A program made the translations under genes and the position numbers. Below the pieces are notes generated by a model that did no database searches, was not told the origin of the DNA, and saw only the letters and a program-made list of their open reading frames with translations. A DNA stretch of 55,262 nt from Prosthecobacter debontii (lineage in GTDB: Bacteria; Verrucomicrobiota; Verrucomicrobiia; Verrucomicrobiales; Akkermansiaceae), in NCBI GenBank assembly GCA_945869465.1, contig CAMBPB010000011.1:1-55262 (forward strand), given 5' to 3'. This document shows positions 45,202-54,600 of the stretch, piece after piece (the first letter of the stretch is position 1; the number at the start of each line of letters is the position of its first letter).

Positions 45202-47766
45202 ATGAGCAAATTCCTCCAAGCCATCCGGCTCGGGCTGGCGCTGTTGCTCGTCACCGCCGTGCAGGCCCGCACTTGGACCAGCACAGAGGGTCCAAAGACC
45301 TTTGAAGCTGAACTCAAGGCGTATGACCCTGCCACTGGAGAGGTCACTGTGACTTTGCCCGACGGAACCGCGATGAAGTTCCATCAGGACAAACTTGCGG
45401 CAACGGACATCACCTTCCTCAAGCAGCAAGGCACGTCGCTGGGCACCAGCGCAGCAGTCCCTCCTTCGCCTGATTTCGCTACGCAGATCCGCCCGATCCT
45501 TTCCACCTATTGTTTCGCCTGCCATGGTCCGGATGAGGCCAAGCGCAAGGCCAACTTGCGCTTGGATACGCGGGATGGTGCCATCGCACGCAACGAGGAC
45601 GGCGAAGGTGCAGTGGTGCCGGGTGACGTAGCGGCCAGTCATCTGCTCGCGCGGTTGAGCACCAGCGACAAGGAAGAGCGCATGCCGCCCAAAGGTAAGC
45701 CAGGACCGAACGCTGCCGAACAGGCGTTGCTGCGACAATGGATCGCCGACGGTGCTCCTTATGCCGCACACTGGGCGTTCGTCGCGCCTACACGGCCCGC
45801 GGTTCCGGCGGTAAAGGATGCTGCATGGGCGCGCAGTGATCTCGATCGTCTCGTGCTGGCCAGTCTCGAAGCCCAGGGTTTGAAGCCGCAGCCTAAGGCC
45901 AACCGCGAGACTCTCATCCGCCGTGTTAGCTTGGATCTAACAGGGATCCCGCCGACGCTTGCAGAAATGGACGCCTTTATCGCCGATCAGGCGGCTGATG
46001 CTTACGAACGTGTCGTCGATCGATTGCTTGCCTCGCCGCGCTTCGGCGAACGTCTGGCCACACCATGGCTCGACGCTGCGCGTTACGCCGACAGCCATGG
46101 TTTCCAGCAGGACGATGAACGTTCGATGTGGCGCTGGCGCGACTGGGTCGTCGATGCCTACAACGCTGACATGCCCTTCGACCGATTCACCCTCCTGCAA
46201 ACTGCCGGTGATCTGGTGCCCGATGCCAGCCCCGAAACCATCCTGGCCACTGGATTCCACCGCAATCACCGCATCAGCGCCGAAGGTGGCATCGATGCAG
46301 AGGAATTTCGCTTGGAAAGCGTCTTTGACCGTGCCGAGACCACGGCCACCGTGTGGCTCGGTCTTACTCTCAATTGCGCGCGCTGCCACGACCACAAATA
46401 CGACCCGATCCTGCAAAAGGACTTCTATCGTTTTACTGCCTACTTTGATTCGATCGATGAAAGTGGGATTCGCGGCGGTGAGCGCAGTGTCGGGCCGATC
46501 CAGCGCGTTGCGCCGCCAGTGGAGCGCACAAAAACGCTCGCTGCCGCTGTCACTGAGGCAGCGAACCAACTGGCCGCACTGACATCGGCTGCGCCACCGA
46601 CGGCGGCAGCAACGCTGGCAACGGCGGAATCGGCACTCGCTGCAACATCAGAAGCGCGCGACGCTTCCGCCCGGGAAGTGATTGAAGTGATGGTGTTAAA
46701 GGATCGCGCCAAACCGCGCGCAACGTATGTGCTGGAACGCGGCCAATACGGACATCGCGGGGAGCGTGTCGAGGCCGGCACCCCCGGCTTTCTGCCGCCG
46801 CTTCCCGCCGATGCGCCGGGCAACCGACTCGCCTTGGCGCGCTGGTTGGTTGATCCGGCGAATCCGCTGACGGCGCGCGTTCAGGTCAATCGTTCGTGGG
46901 AAATGCTTTTCGGCACAGGACTGGTTGTGACGCTCGAAAATTTTGGGGGTCAGGCCGAACCGCCATCTAACGCCGCGCTACTCGACTGGCTCGCGGTCGA
47001 ATTTCGTGAACAAGGTTGGAGCACGAAGCGACTGCTGCGCACCATCGTCACCAGCGCCACCTACCGTCAAAGCGCAACCGCGCCAGCCGAATTGATTGCT
47101 CGTGATCCGGCCAACCGTCTGCTCGCACGTGGCCCGCGCTTCCGCCTGACACCCGAGATGATCCGCGATCAAGCGCTGGCAGCATCGGGATTGCTGGTCG
47201 AACGCCTGGGCGGACCGGCGATCCGTCCTCACGAGCCCGCCAGTTCGTGGGACGGCGGCGAAGGCAGCGGCAATCTCAACAATTACACCCCGGCTACCGA
47301 TGAAGGCCTGTGGCGCCGTGGGGTGTATGTCATCTGGAAACGCACCCAGCCACCACCGAGCATGACCACGTTTGATGCGCCCAGTCGCGAATTTTGCAGT
47401 GTCCGGCGATTGCGCACTAACACTCCACTGCAAGCGCTGGCGATGTTCAACGATGTGACCACTTCGGTCGCCGCACGCATGTTGGCGGTGCGGGTCATGG
47501 GCGAAGCTGCGACGCCAGACGAAAGGCTATCCCTGGCGATGCGTTACGTCGTGGCGCGGCGTCCGGATGCAGACGAACTCGGCATCCTCACCGCCGGGCT
47601 AAAACGACGACTGGATCGTTATACCTCCGATCCCACGGCAGCCAAGGCGGTGCTGGCAGTGGGCAATCCGCCGCCACCGGCCACCTTCCCGCCAGCCGAG
47701 CTAGCAGCGTATGCGCAGACCTGCGCGCTCATCCTCAATCTCGATGAAACACTGACCCGCGAGTAA
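45202..47766 (+). CDS. PSD1 and planctomycete cytochrome c domain protein (DUF1549/DUF1553)
   Basis: An 854-residue secreted protein. A signal peptide (FLQAIRLGLALLLVTAVQA) leads into an SHD1-like domain (ARTWTSTEGPKTFEAELKAY ... FLKQQ). Then come the cytochrome c domain with YCFACHGPDEAKRKA (heme CxxCH), the DUF1549 block (LIRRVSLDLTGIPPTLAEMD, TPWLDAARYADSHGF), a second CxxCH in CARCHDHKYDPI, and DUF1553 (LARWLVDPANPLTARVQVNR, TMTTFDAPSREFCSVRR-like). It is shorter than many relatives, the middle linker being reduced. The enzymatic role is unknown. The gene after it by 4 bp is a DUF1501 protein, the standard pair. Confidence 0.85.
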   Translation: MSKFLQAIRLGLALLLVTAVQARTWTSTEGPKTFEAELKAYDPATGEVTVTLPDGTAMKFHQDKLAATDITFLKQQGTSLGTSAAVPPSPDFATQIRPILSTYCFACHGPDEAKRKANLRLDTRDGAIARNEDGEGAVVPGDVAASHLLARLSTSDKEERMPPKGKPGPNAAEQALLRQWIADGAPYAAHWAFVAPTRPAVPAVKDAAWARSDLDRLVLASLEAQGLKPQPKANRETLIRRVSLDLTGIPPTLAEMDAFIADQAADAYERVVDRLLASPRFGERLATPWLDAARYADSHGFQQDDERSMWRWRDWVVDAYNADMPFDRFTLLQTAGDLVPDASPETILATGFHRNHRISAEGGIDAEEFRLESVFDRAETTATVWLGLTLNCARCHDHKYDPILQKDFYRFTAYFDSIDESGIRGGERSVGPIQRVAPPVERTKTLAAAVTEAANQLAALTSAAPPTAAATLATAESALAATSEARDASAREVIEVMVLKDRAKPRATYVLERGQYGHRGERVEAGTPGFLPPLPADAPGNRLALARWLVDPANPLTARVQVNRSWEMLFGTGLVVTLENFGGQAEPPSNAALLDWLAVEFREQGWSTKRLLRTIVTSATYRQSATAPAELIARDPANRLLARGPRFRLTPEMIRDQALAASGLLVERLGGPAIRPHEPASSWDGGEGSGNLNNYTPATDEGLWRRGVYVIWKRTQPPPSMTTFDAPSREFCSVRRLRTNTPLQALAMFNDVTTSVAARMLAVRVMGEAATPDERLSLAMRYVVARRPDADELGILTAGLKRRLDRYTSDPTAAKAVLAVGNPPPPATFPPAELAAYAQTCALILNLDETLTRE

Positions 47767-47770
47767 CACC

Positions 47771-49213
47771 ATGAATTCCATCGACTCGTTACACCAACAA
47801 ATGCTGCGGCGCACCTTCCTTAAGCGCAGCGCCGGTGGGATTGGCATGACGGCGCTCGCCTCGTTGTTAGGCCGCGACCTTGGCGCTGCCGCAACAATTT
47901 CCGGCGGTGGTCTGCCCGGCCTGCCGCATTACCTGCCCAAGGCCAAACGCGTGATCTTCATGCACATGGCCGGGGCCCCGTCACACATCGATCTGTTCGA
48001 ACACAAACCGCAACTCGATAAGCTGCGCGGCACCGACCTGCCCGCCTCCGTGCGCAACGGCCAGCGCATCACCGGATTCACCTCGGGACAGAAGACCCTG
48101 CCAATCGCGCCGGCACACTGGCCGTTCAAAATGTGCGGACCGTCCGCAATGCCGATCAGCGACCTACTCCCCGAATTGCAGAAAATAGCCGGCGACCTCG
48201 CCTTCGTGCGCAGCATGCACACCGATGCGATCAATCACGATCCCGCCATGAGCTTTCTGCAATCCGGATCCCAACTACCCGGCCGCCCGGCGCTCGGATC
48301 GTGGCTGTCCTATGGGCTGGGTTCTGTGAACCTCGATCTACCGGCCTTCGTCGTGCTGGTGTCACGCGGCGCTGGCCGTCCACAGGAATCACCGGTTTAC
48401 GATCGTTTCTGGGCGAGCGGTTTCCTGCCCGGCGAACACCAGGGCACACGCTTCCGCGCAGGTAACGAGCCAGTGCCTTTCCTTGCCAGTCCAAATGGAG
48501 TCGCCGCCACCGACCGTCGCGATCAACTCGATGACTTGGTCGCGCTCAACCGCCGCCACGAGGCCGCTCTGCACGACAGCGAAATTGCCGCGCGCATCTC
48601 GCAGTATGAACTCGCCTTCCGGATGCAGACATCGGTGCCGGACTTGCTCGACCTGTCGCAAGAGCCGAAGGAGGTCTTCGATCTTTACGGGCCCGCCGCG
48701 CAGAAACCCGGAAGCTTCGCCTGGAACTGCCTGATGGCGCGTCGTCTGGCCGAACGCGGCGTGCGCACCATCCAACTCTCGCACGTGGGTTGGGATCATC
48801 ACGATAACGTCGTTGACCAGTTGCCGCGACAGTGCGCCGAAGCCGACCGTCCCACCGCGGCTTTGATCACCGACCTCAAGCGCCGTGGTCTGCTCGATGA
48901 CACCCTCGTCGTGTGGGGCGGAGAGTTCGGCCGCACCATCTTCACCCAGGGAGGTAACAATGGACGGGACCATCATCCCCGCTGCTTCACGATCTGGATG
49001 GCCGGCGGTGGTATCAAGGGCGGCACCGTGGTCGGGGAGACCGACGACTTCGCTTACAACGTGGTTCGCGATCCGTGTTCAGTCCACGATTTGCACGCCA
49101 CCATCCTGGATCGGATGGGTGTCGACCACGAGAAACTGACCTACCTCTTCCAGGGACGGAAATTCCGCCTCACCGATGTTGCCGGCGTGCCGATTCGCGG
49201 AGTCCTGGCATAA
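47771..49213 (+). CDS. DUF1501 protein with Tat signal
   Basis: A 480-residue protein. MLRRTFLKRSAGGIGMTALASLLG is a twin-arginine export signal. The body shows FMHMAGAPSHIDLFEHKPQL, FVRSMHTDAINHDPAM and LVVWGGEFGRTIFTQGG, which belong to DUF1501, a metalloenzyme-like fold related to sulfatases and alkaline phosphatases. It is always paired with PSD1/DUF1549 genes. Function unproven. The stop at 49213 abuts a truncated toxin gene. Confidence 0.85.
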   Translation: MNSIDSLHQQMLRRTFLKRSAGGIGMTALASLLGRDLGAAATISGGGLPGLPHYLPKAKRVIFMHMAGAPSHIDLFEHKPQLDKLRGTDLPASVRNGQRITGFTSGQKTLPIAPAHWPFKMCGPSAMPISDLLPELQKIAGDLAFVRSMHTDAINHDPAMSFLQSGSQLPGRPALGSWLSYGLGSVNLDLPAFVVLVSRGAGRPQESPVYDRFWASGFLPGEHQGTRFRAGNEPVPFLASPNGVAATDRRDQLDDLVALNRRHEAALHDSEIAARISQYELAFRMQTSVPDLLDLSQEPKEVFDLYGPAAQKPGSFAWNCLMARRLAERGVRTIQLSHVGWDHHDNVVDQLPRQCAEADRPTAALITDLKRRGLLDDTLVVWGGEFGRTIFTQGGNNGRDHHPRCFTIWMAGGGIKGGTVVGETDDFAYNVVRDPCSVHDLHATILDRMGVDHEKLTYLFQGRKFRLTDVAGVPIRGVLA

Positions 49214-49226
49214 GGGACATGCACTT

Positions 49227-49469
49227 ATTCGTATCCAGAAACCGTTCAGCGGGCATGGGCTTGATCGCGGGTGAGAGGCTGTCCGCCGAGGTGGTATCCT
49301 TGGCGGAGGCGGGCAAGTGCATCGGCAGGAGGCACGGCGGGCACTTCCTCACGTAAAACGGTTTCCAGACCTTCAATGATGAGATTCTTGATGGAAGTCC
49401 GGCGCCGCGCCGCCGCGATATTTTCGTCCGCTCCAGAATACTCTCAGGCAAATCAACAGTTGTTTTCAT
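49227..49469 (-). pseudogene. broken vapBC: frameshifted antitoxin and 10-residue PIN stub
   Basis: ATG 49469 starts MKTTVDLPESILERTK; after one base shift the other frame continues IAAARRRTSIKNLIIEGLE, then TVLREEVPAV and further to a stop at 49246-49248. This is a CopG/Arc-like antitoxin with a single-base frameshift near 49425. The toxin would begin at ATG 49256, overlapping the antitoxin stop, and reads MPAERFLDTN, the start of a PIN domain. Similarity ends after DTN, next to the DUF1501 stop. The toxin is therefore truncated to about ten residues by the neighbouring segment. Confidence 0.75.
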
Positions 49470-49525
49470 ATAACAATAAATGAGTGAATATGGCCCCAAG
49501 TCAATCGTCAAACTCGCTCCTCGAG

Positions 49526-49574
49526 CTTCATCCTTCATCCTTCATCCAAAATCCAAAATCGTCATTCGTCAATC
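49526..49574. repeat. array of seven heptamers
   Basis: Seven consecutive 7-bp units: CTTCATC three times, CAAAATC twice, GTCATTC and GTCAATC. The units share the final TC and the period never slips. The block is in a stretch with no gene (49470-49986). It resembles the heptamer array in leuS by period but not by sequence. Confidence 0.8.
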
Positions 49575-49780
49575 AACTCCCCAAGGTGGCGCTGCACCGC
49601 CGGGGCAGCAGCCAATGTGGGGCGAAAAAGAAGCCCAAGAACTGCGGAACGGCATTCACTTTGTCCCTCCTTTCGCTTTTCATTGGCATGCTCTCTCGGC
49701 GAGAGAGCGCTACCTCATGCTCAAAATCCTCGCCGAGTCATCCCCGGTAGGGCGCGAGCCGGCCTCGTCCGCCCGCTTCA

Positions 49781-49846
49781 CCTTCCCCCGCCCCGCCGCA
49801 GGCGAACTCTTCGCTTCAATGTTCGATGTTGGGCGTTCGATGTTCG
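49781..49846. repeat. 66-bp dispersed repeat, first copy
   Basis: The block runs from CCTTCCCCC to GATGTTCG and matches 50425-50490 at 62 of 66 positions, same orientation. It contains two copies of GTTCGATGTT 14 bp apart. On the minus strand it reads as the SNIERPTSNIE-type peptide that I recall seeing repeatedly as spurious ORFs in this phylum. It and its partner enclose the DUF4926 gene. Confidence 0.85.
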
Positions 49847-49986
49847 CCATTCCCAACGCCTCCGCCTCTGCCACTTCGCCCGACTCCTCACCGCGCACCA
49901 GCATGCCGCTTTCAGCGGGTTCCTGGCAAATTCCTCTGGTTGTTCCTGCCATGTTCGCCCAGTCTCATGACCGTAGTGCTCGTTTC

Positions 49987-50094
49987 ATGAAGCTCCCACC
50001 CGATAGCGAGATCCCCATTCGCAAAGTGACCCACTATCTGTTGGCTCCTCGTGTGGAATCGGACAAGCATTCCATCCTCAGGCAAGACGCCTTC
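49987..50094 (+). pseudogene. 5' fragment of a DUF6883-like gene
   Basis: ATG 49987 reads MKLPPDSEIPIRKVTHYLLA and then VESDKHSILRQ. It resembles the first third of DUF6883, small proteins found near DUF4926 genes and in toxin modules. The frame runs straight into the DUF4926 gene without a stop, so about 70 residues have been lost and the remainder fused. Family names are from memory. Confidence 0.45.
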
Positions 50095-50340
50095 ATGAAA
50101 CTGGAACTCTACAAACACGCGGTGATCGCCACCGATCTCCCGGAACTGGGCTTGAAGCGCGGTGATCTGGTGACCGTTGTCGAGGAACTGCATGCTGCCG
50201 ATGGCGAGCCCGGCTACGCCGTGGAGGTTTTCAATGCGCTGGGAGAGACTCTGGATGTCCACATGCTGCCCGCCACCGCTCTTGAGCCTGCCAGCGAGGA
50301 CGAGATTCTGTGTGTGCGCCGCGTCGAGTCGGCCGCGTGA
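50095..50340 (+). CDS. DUF4926-like small protein
   Basis: An 81-residue protein from ATG 50095. MKLELYKHAVIATDLPELGL followed by KRGDLVTVVEELH and GYAVEVFNALGETL is an SH3-like DUF4926 pattern. It may be the partner (immunity or antitoxin) of the adjacent DUF6883 fragment. It is embedded between two 66-bp direct repeats, which suggests a small mobile or recombined cassette. The continuous frame with the fragment upstream means a 117-residue fusion could also be made. Confidence 0.6.
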   Translation: MKLELYKHAVIATDLPELGLKRGDLVTVVEELHAADGEPGYAVEVFNALGETLDVHMLPATALEPASEDEILCVRRVESAA

Positions 50341-50368
50341 GCGGAAGAGGGGAGACTCTTCATCGTGG

Positions 50369-50411
50369 CTGCGGCGTCCCGCCGCAGTCCGTGTTAGGAG
50401 CGTCTCGCTCC
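50369..50411. terminator. two adjacent GC-rich hairpins
   Basis: CTGCGGCG/CGCCGCAG (50369-50376 and 50380-50387, loop TCC) and GGAGCG/CGCTCC (50397-50402 and 50406-50411) form two perfect hairpins between the convergent DUF4926 and minus-strand genes. They could end transcription in both directions. I recall similar hairpins as dispersed elements in this phylum, but this is uncertain. Confidence 0.5.
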
Positions 50412-50424
50412 GAGTCCTCCCCGA

Positions 50425-50490
50425 CCTTCCCCCACCCCGCCGCAGGCGAACTCTCCACTTCAACGTTCGATGTTGGGCGTTCGATGTTCG
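50425..50490. repeat. 66-bp dispersed repeat, second copy
   Basis: It matches 49781-49846 at 62 of 66 bases in the same orientation. It overlaps the 3' end of the minus-strand gene at 50460, so that C-terminal residues of the protein come from the repeat. Confidence 0.85.
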
Positions 50491-50738
50491 ATGTTCCCCG
50501 TCGCCTGCGAGTCGCGCTGCGCCACGAGCTTGCCGATGATCCGGCCATAGGTCGCCGCCATTCCCTCCGCTTCATCCTCGTCGCTGCATTCCTCGATCAT
50601 GAAAAGCTCTCCATCCGGCATGTCTCCCGCCCGCAGGTATTCCGCGGTGCGTCTCCATGAGTCCGCGCGGATCTCCAATCCGTCGAGAAGTTGTCCCAAG
50701 TCATGTTCACCCAGTTCGATCCTGTATGTTTTTACCAT
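50460..50738 (-). CDS. small acidic hypothetical protein
   Basis: A 92-residue protein from ATG 50738 (MVKTYRIELGEHDLGQLLDG). It is helical and acidic (MIEECSDEDEAEGMAATYGRI). The last residues (NIEHRTPNIER) are encoded by the 66-bp repeat, so the original end has probably been replaced. I do not recognise a family beyond similar short Verrucomicrobial proteins. It is divergent from the HNH gene, with a 90-bp shared promoter gap. Confidence 0.5.
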   Translation of the reverse strand: MVKTYRIELGEHDLGQLLDGLEIRADSWRRTAEYLRAGDMPDGELFMIEECSDEDEAEGMAATYGRIIGKLVAQRDSQATGNIEHRTPNIER

Positions 50739-50828
50739 GGCTGGCAAAAATACCTGGCCAGGTCGGACGCCGAAAGCAAGGCTGATTTCCTGCTTTTATT
50801 CGGACACCAAAGGTTGATAGGTTCGCTC

Positions 50829-51623
50829 ATGGCAAGTGGCAAACGATGGACTCGGGACCAACTCCTCGTCGTCCTCAATCTCTACCACAAACTCCGCTTC
50901 GGGCAGTTGGATTCACGGCAGCCGGTCATCATCGATCTTCCAAACCGCATGGGGCGGACGCCGGGCAGCGTAGCAATGAAGCTCAACAATCTCGCATCAC
51001 TTGATCCTTCTCTGAAACTCCGCGGCATCCGGGGGCTTGAAGGCGCGAGTAATCTGGACCGCGCCATATGGGAGGAGTTCTACGACAACCCCGCCGATCT
51101 CGTTCCACTCAGCCAGGAGCGCTTCGACGCGTTGTTCACCGAATCCGAAAACGAATCCACCGAAGTCATCCCCGGCGCCGGCATCCGCCGGATCAAACGC
51201 CCGCCAAGCGGCGAAACCGAAATCACCCGGCCCACCAAGCAGCGCCGTGGTCAGGATTACTTCCGCGAGATCGTCCTGAACAACTACGCCAACCGCTGCG
51301 CCGTCACCGGCCTTCCCATCCGCGAGCTCCTCATCGCCTCCCACATCCTGCCGTGGAGCAGCAACGAAGGCCAACGCCTCGACGTCCGCAACGGAGTCTG
51401 CCTCAACCGCCTCCACGACGCCGCCTTCGACCAAGGACTGATCAGCTTTGATGACGATCTGCGGCTGATTTTTTCTACCAAGATCCGCAGCTATTTTTCT
51501 CACACCGCAGTCCACGAGCAATTTAAAGCGTTTAAGAACTGCCATCTTTCTCTCCCGGATGACGGACAAGCGCCAAGCGATGAGAATCTTGCTTGGCATC
51601 GGGCAAACCTATTTCTCTCCTGA
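50829..51623 (+). CDS. HNH endonuclease-domain protein
   Basis: About 264 residues from ATG 50829. The N-terminal part (KRWTRDQLLVVLNLYHKL, RTPGSVAMKLNNLASLD) is a helix-turn-helix-like region. The C-terminal part has YFREIVLNNYANRCAVTGLP, ASHILPWSSNEGQRLDVRNG and CLNRLHDAAFDQGLISFD, the HNH_2 arrangement with His-Asn-His metal ligands. Restriction-like endonucleases of this build are common in defence islands. It is convergent with the large helicase gene, 26 bp apart. The target is unknown. Confidence 0.8.
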   Translation: MASGKRWTRDQLLVVLNLYHKLRFGQLDSRQPVIIDLPNRMGRTPGSVAMKLNNLASLDPSLKLRGIRGLEGASNLDRAIWEEFYDNPADLVPLSQERFDALFTESENESTEVIPGAGIRRIKRPPSGETEITRPTKQRRGQDYFREIVLNNYANRCAVTGLPIRELLIASHILPWSSNEGQRLDVRNGVCLNRLHDAAFDQGLISFDDDLRLIFSTKIRSYFSHTAVHEQFKAFKNCHLSLPDDGQAPSDENLAWHRANLFLS

Positions 51624-51649
51624 CAGTATTTTGATCCGGCGCTGTCAAC

Positions 51650-54600
51650 TCATCCGCCAACCCTTGCCGCCTGATACAAATCCCACGGCATCGGAACATC
51701 CAGTTTCCAGTGGCAGGTGATTGGTCGTTCCCCATGGAAATCGACAATTTTCGCAGGACCGAGATAAACGAAAGGCATCGTGACTCCGAATTCCTGTTTC
51801 ACCAAACGGGCGAAGACAAGGATCGTATAACCGGCCTCATCGTGTCCGGTCAGATGACGACCAGCCTGTGAATCCAGCGTCGTGTTGTTCTGGGACTGCC
51901 AATGAATCAACTCCCGACTGACCGGATAATCCTGATACATTGTCGAAGGCGAAAAATCTTTTTCGGATTTTTGAAACGTCATCAACAAGGCATAAGTATT
52001 TTGCTCCCTGAAATGCACCACACCAACTCCAATCTGACCGGGGCTGGTGAATGACGCGCTACCCAGAATCACATTGATATCCACGGTGGTGTAAGTCCCG
52101 TGAAGTTCGAAGGCCCAGTGCTTCGTTTCAGGCGTCACACCTCCTCGCGCGGAGGTGATCTCTTTCGCCCAGCAGCCCACTTCCCTAAGATCCGCCAGAA
52201 CGTTGGGGTGTTGACCGACTTCTCTGAGAGATTCATCAACATTTTGATGGGGGCCGCCATTTCCGCTTTTTTGTCTCAGCAAGTAATGCAAGCGGAGCTT
52301 TTCAGTCGGTGAGAAGCCATCGGGATTCCCTTCGGCATCAGCAAACGACCGGACGGTCTCAAGAAAACCTGGAGAAGTTAGGAGCGCGGTGCGGGTAATG
52401 CCATAACCAAGCGCTCCGGGCTCTTCCCGAAGCGTATTGTCAGAGATTCCCGCGTCGTGCTTCCACTCGGACCAAGACTTTTTTCCCAGCAACTGATGTG
52501 GCTGATATCCGGTCTCTTTGATGAAGTTTCCGAAAGTAAGAGGAAGGCGGGTCTCGTGCTCGAAGGTGGTGATGTCCTCCACGACCGCAGCTTGGAGGTT
52601 GGCGTAGTGACGCTCGATACTGGCAATCACATGTTTCCTCGCGTGTTTTTCCAAAATGATCGAGCTGCCTGCGGGCAGGTGGGGGAAATCCGCCGCCACC
52701 TCGCGGTCGATCCGAAACCGACGGTTCGGCAAAAGCGCAGCGAACTTACGATCGATCCGGTAGCGCTGATGCATCTGGCCTACCAAGTCGATCACGGTCA
52801 GGCAGTCCTTTTCCGGCGCATGCCGAAGACCTCGCCCCAATTGCTGGAGAAATATCGTAAGGCTCTCGGTCGGACGCAGGAACAGGACCGTATCGATGTC
52901 GGGAATATCGACTCCTTCGTTGAAGATATCGACCACAAACAAGAAGGCGAAATCACCGGCGCGAAACTGACCGACGATCTCAGCCCGCTGATCCGAATCC
53001 GTCTGCCCGGTAAGCGCCCGGCTGGGAATTCCAACCTGACTAAAACAATCCGCCATGTATTCGGCGTGTTTTACCGACACACAAAATCCAACAGCTCGCG
53101 CGTTCCGATGATCTCCATGATAGCGGTCGAGCGCGGTGAGGACTGCATTGACCCGTTGCTTCGCCAGCAGGTCGTGGCCGGTGTAAACATTCTCAAGCTC
53201 ACGGATCTCATACTTGCCCGAACTCCAGAATCGATTGTCCGCCAGCGACACCGGATCACTCACCGCAAAGTAATGAAACGGACAAAGAAGCTTCTCCTCC
53301 AAGGCATCCGGTAGTCGGATCTCGGCCGCGAATCGCCCGCCGAAGTCATCGAGAATGCTTTTGCCATCCATCCGCTCGGGCGTTGCAGTCAGGCCGAGGA
53401 GAACTTTCGGACGGAACTGCTCAAAGATGTCACGGTAGCTTTCGGCAGCCCCGTGATGAACTTCATCAACGATGATGAAATCAAAGAATTCCGGCCCGAG
53501 CTTTTCCCACAGCCGAAGATTCCTGAGACTCAGATTGGAACAGAACAAATGATCGTAGTTCGCCGCTTGGTATTGATCCACCTGCAGCTCACCGAAATTC
53601 ATATCGCGCAAAACCGCCCGAAAGCAGCCGACGCTCTGTTCCAGGATTTCCTTCCGGTGAGCCACGAAAAGCAACCGCGCCGCTCGACCTTCTTTCTCAG
53701 CCTCTCGACGGAACCGCGCGTAGTCGAATGCAGAGATGACCGTCTTCCCCGTTCCCGTTGCCGCGACGATCAGATTCTTGAAATGACCATGAACCTCGCG
53801 CTCCACCTTCAAGGATTCCAGAATACGCTCCTGAAACGGATGAGGTCTCAGGTCCGCGAAAAATGTCATGCCCGGCGACTCACGCCGCCGTTTAGCGGAA
53901 CTAATGGCCTCGCGAAAGCGACCCGGCTCATTGGGATCGAACGGAACGAACTCGTGCGAGTTCCAATATGTTTCAAATTCGGCCAGAAACTTCTCCAAGA
54001 TGTGGGGGAGATCCTGATTGGTGATCTTGAGGTTCCACTCCAACCCGCTCGTCAGCGCGGGCTCGGAAAGATTTGCCGAGCCAATATAAGCCGTCGAAAA
54101 GCCGGACTCCCGATGAAAGTGATAAGCCTTTGCATGGAGACGCGTCCGATCGGTATCGTAGGAAACCTTGATCTCCACATTGGGTAACGATGCCAGCCAT
54201 TCAACTGCACGCGATTCCGAAGCGCCCATGTAAGAGGTGGTGATCACCCGGACTCGAATCCCACGTTTCACAGCATCTTCAAGAGCCTGCCTCAGAAGGC
54301 GCAAACCGGACCAACGGATGAAGGCCACTAGAAAGTCGATCCGGTCCGCAGAGTGAATTTCCTGAACCAACTCGTGATCCAGTCGTGGATCAGTCGTCGC
54401 ACCGGTGAAGAGGGAGCTTTCCCAAATTGGCGTGGCGGGCCGCGGATACATAGCAGTCCCGAAAGCAGCTGGACTTACCTCGGCTAAGACATTTTTCACT
54501 TCGCCGCTAAGATGCCTGCCATCGAGATGTGCAGTAGCCTCGGAGGCACTGATGTGGCCAATGATCTCATTGCACAACTTCAGGCGGTCCTCCGTTGACT

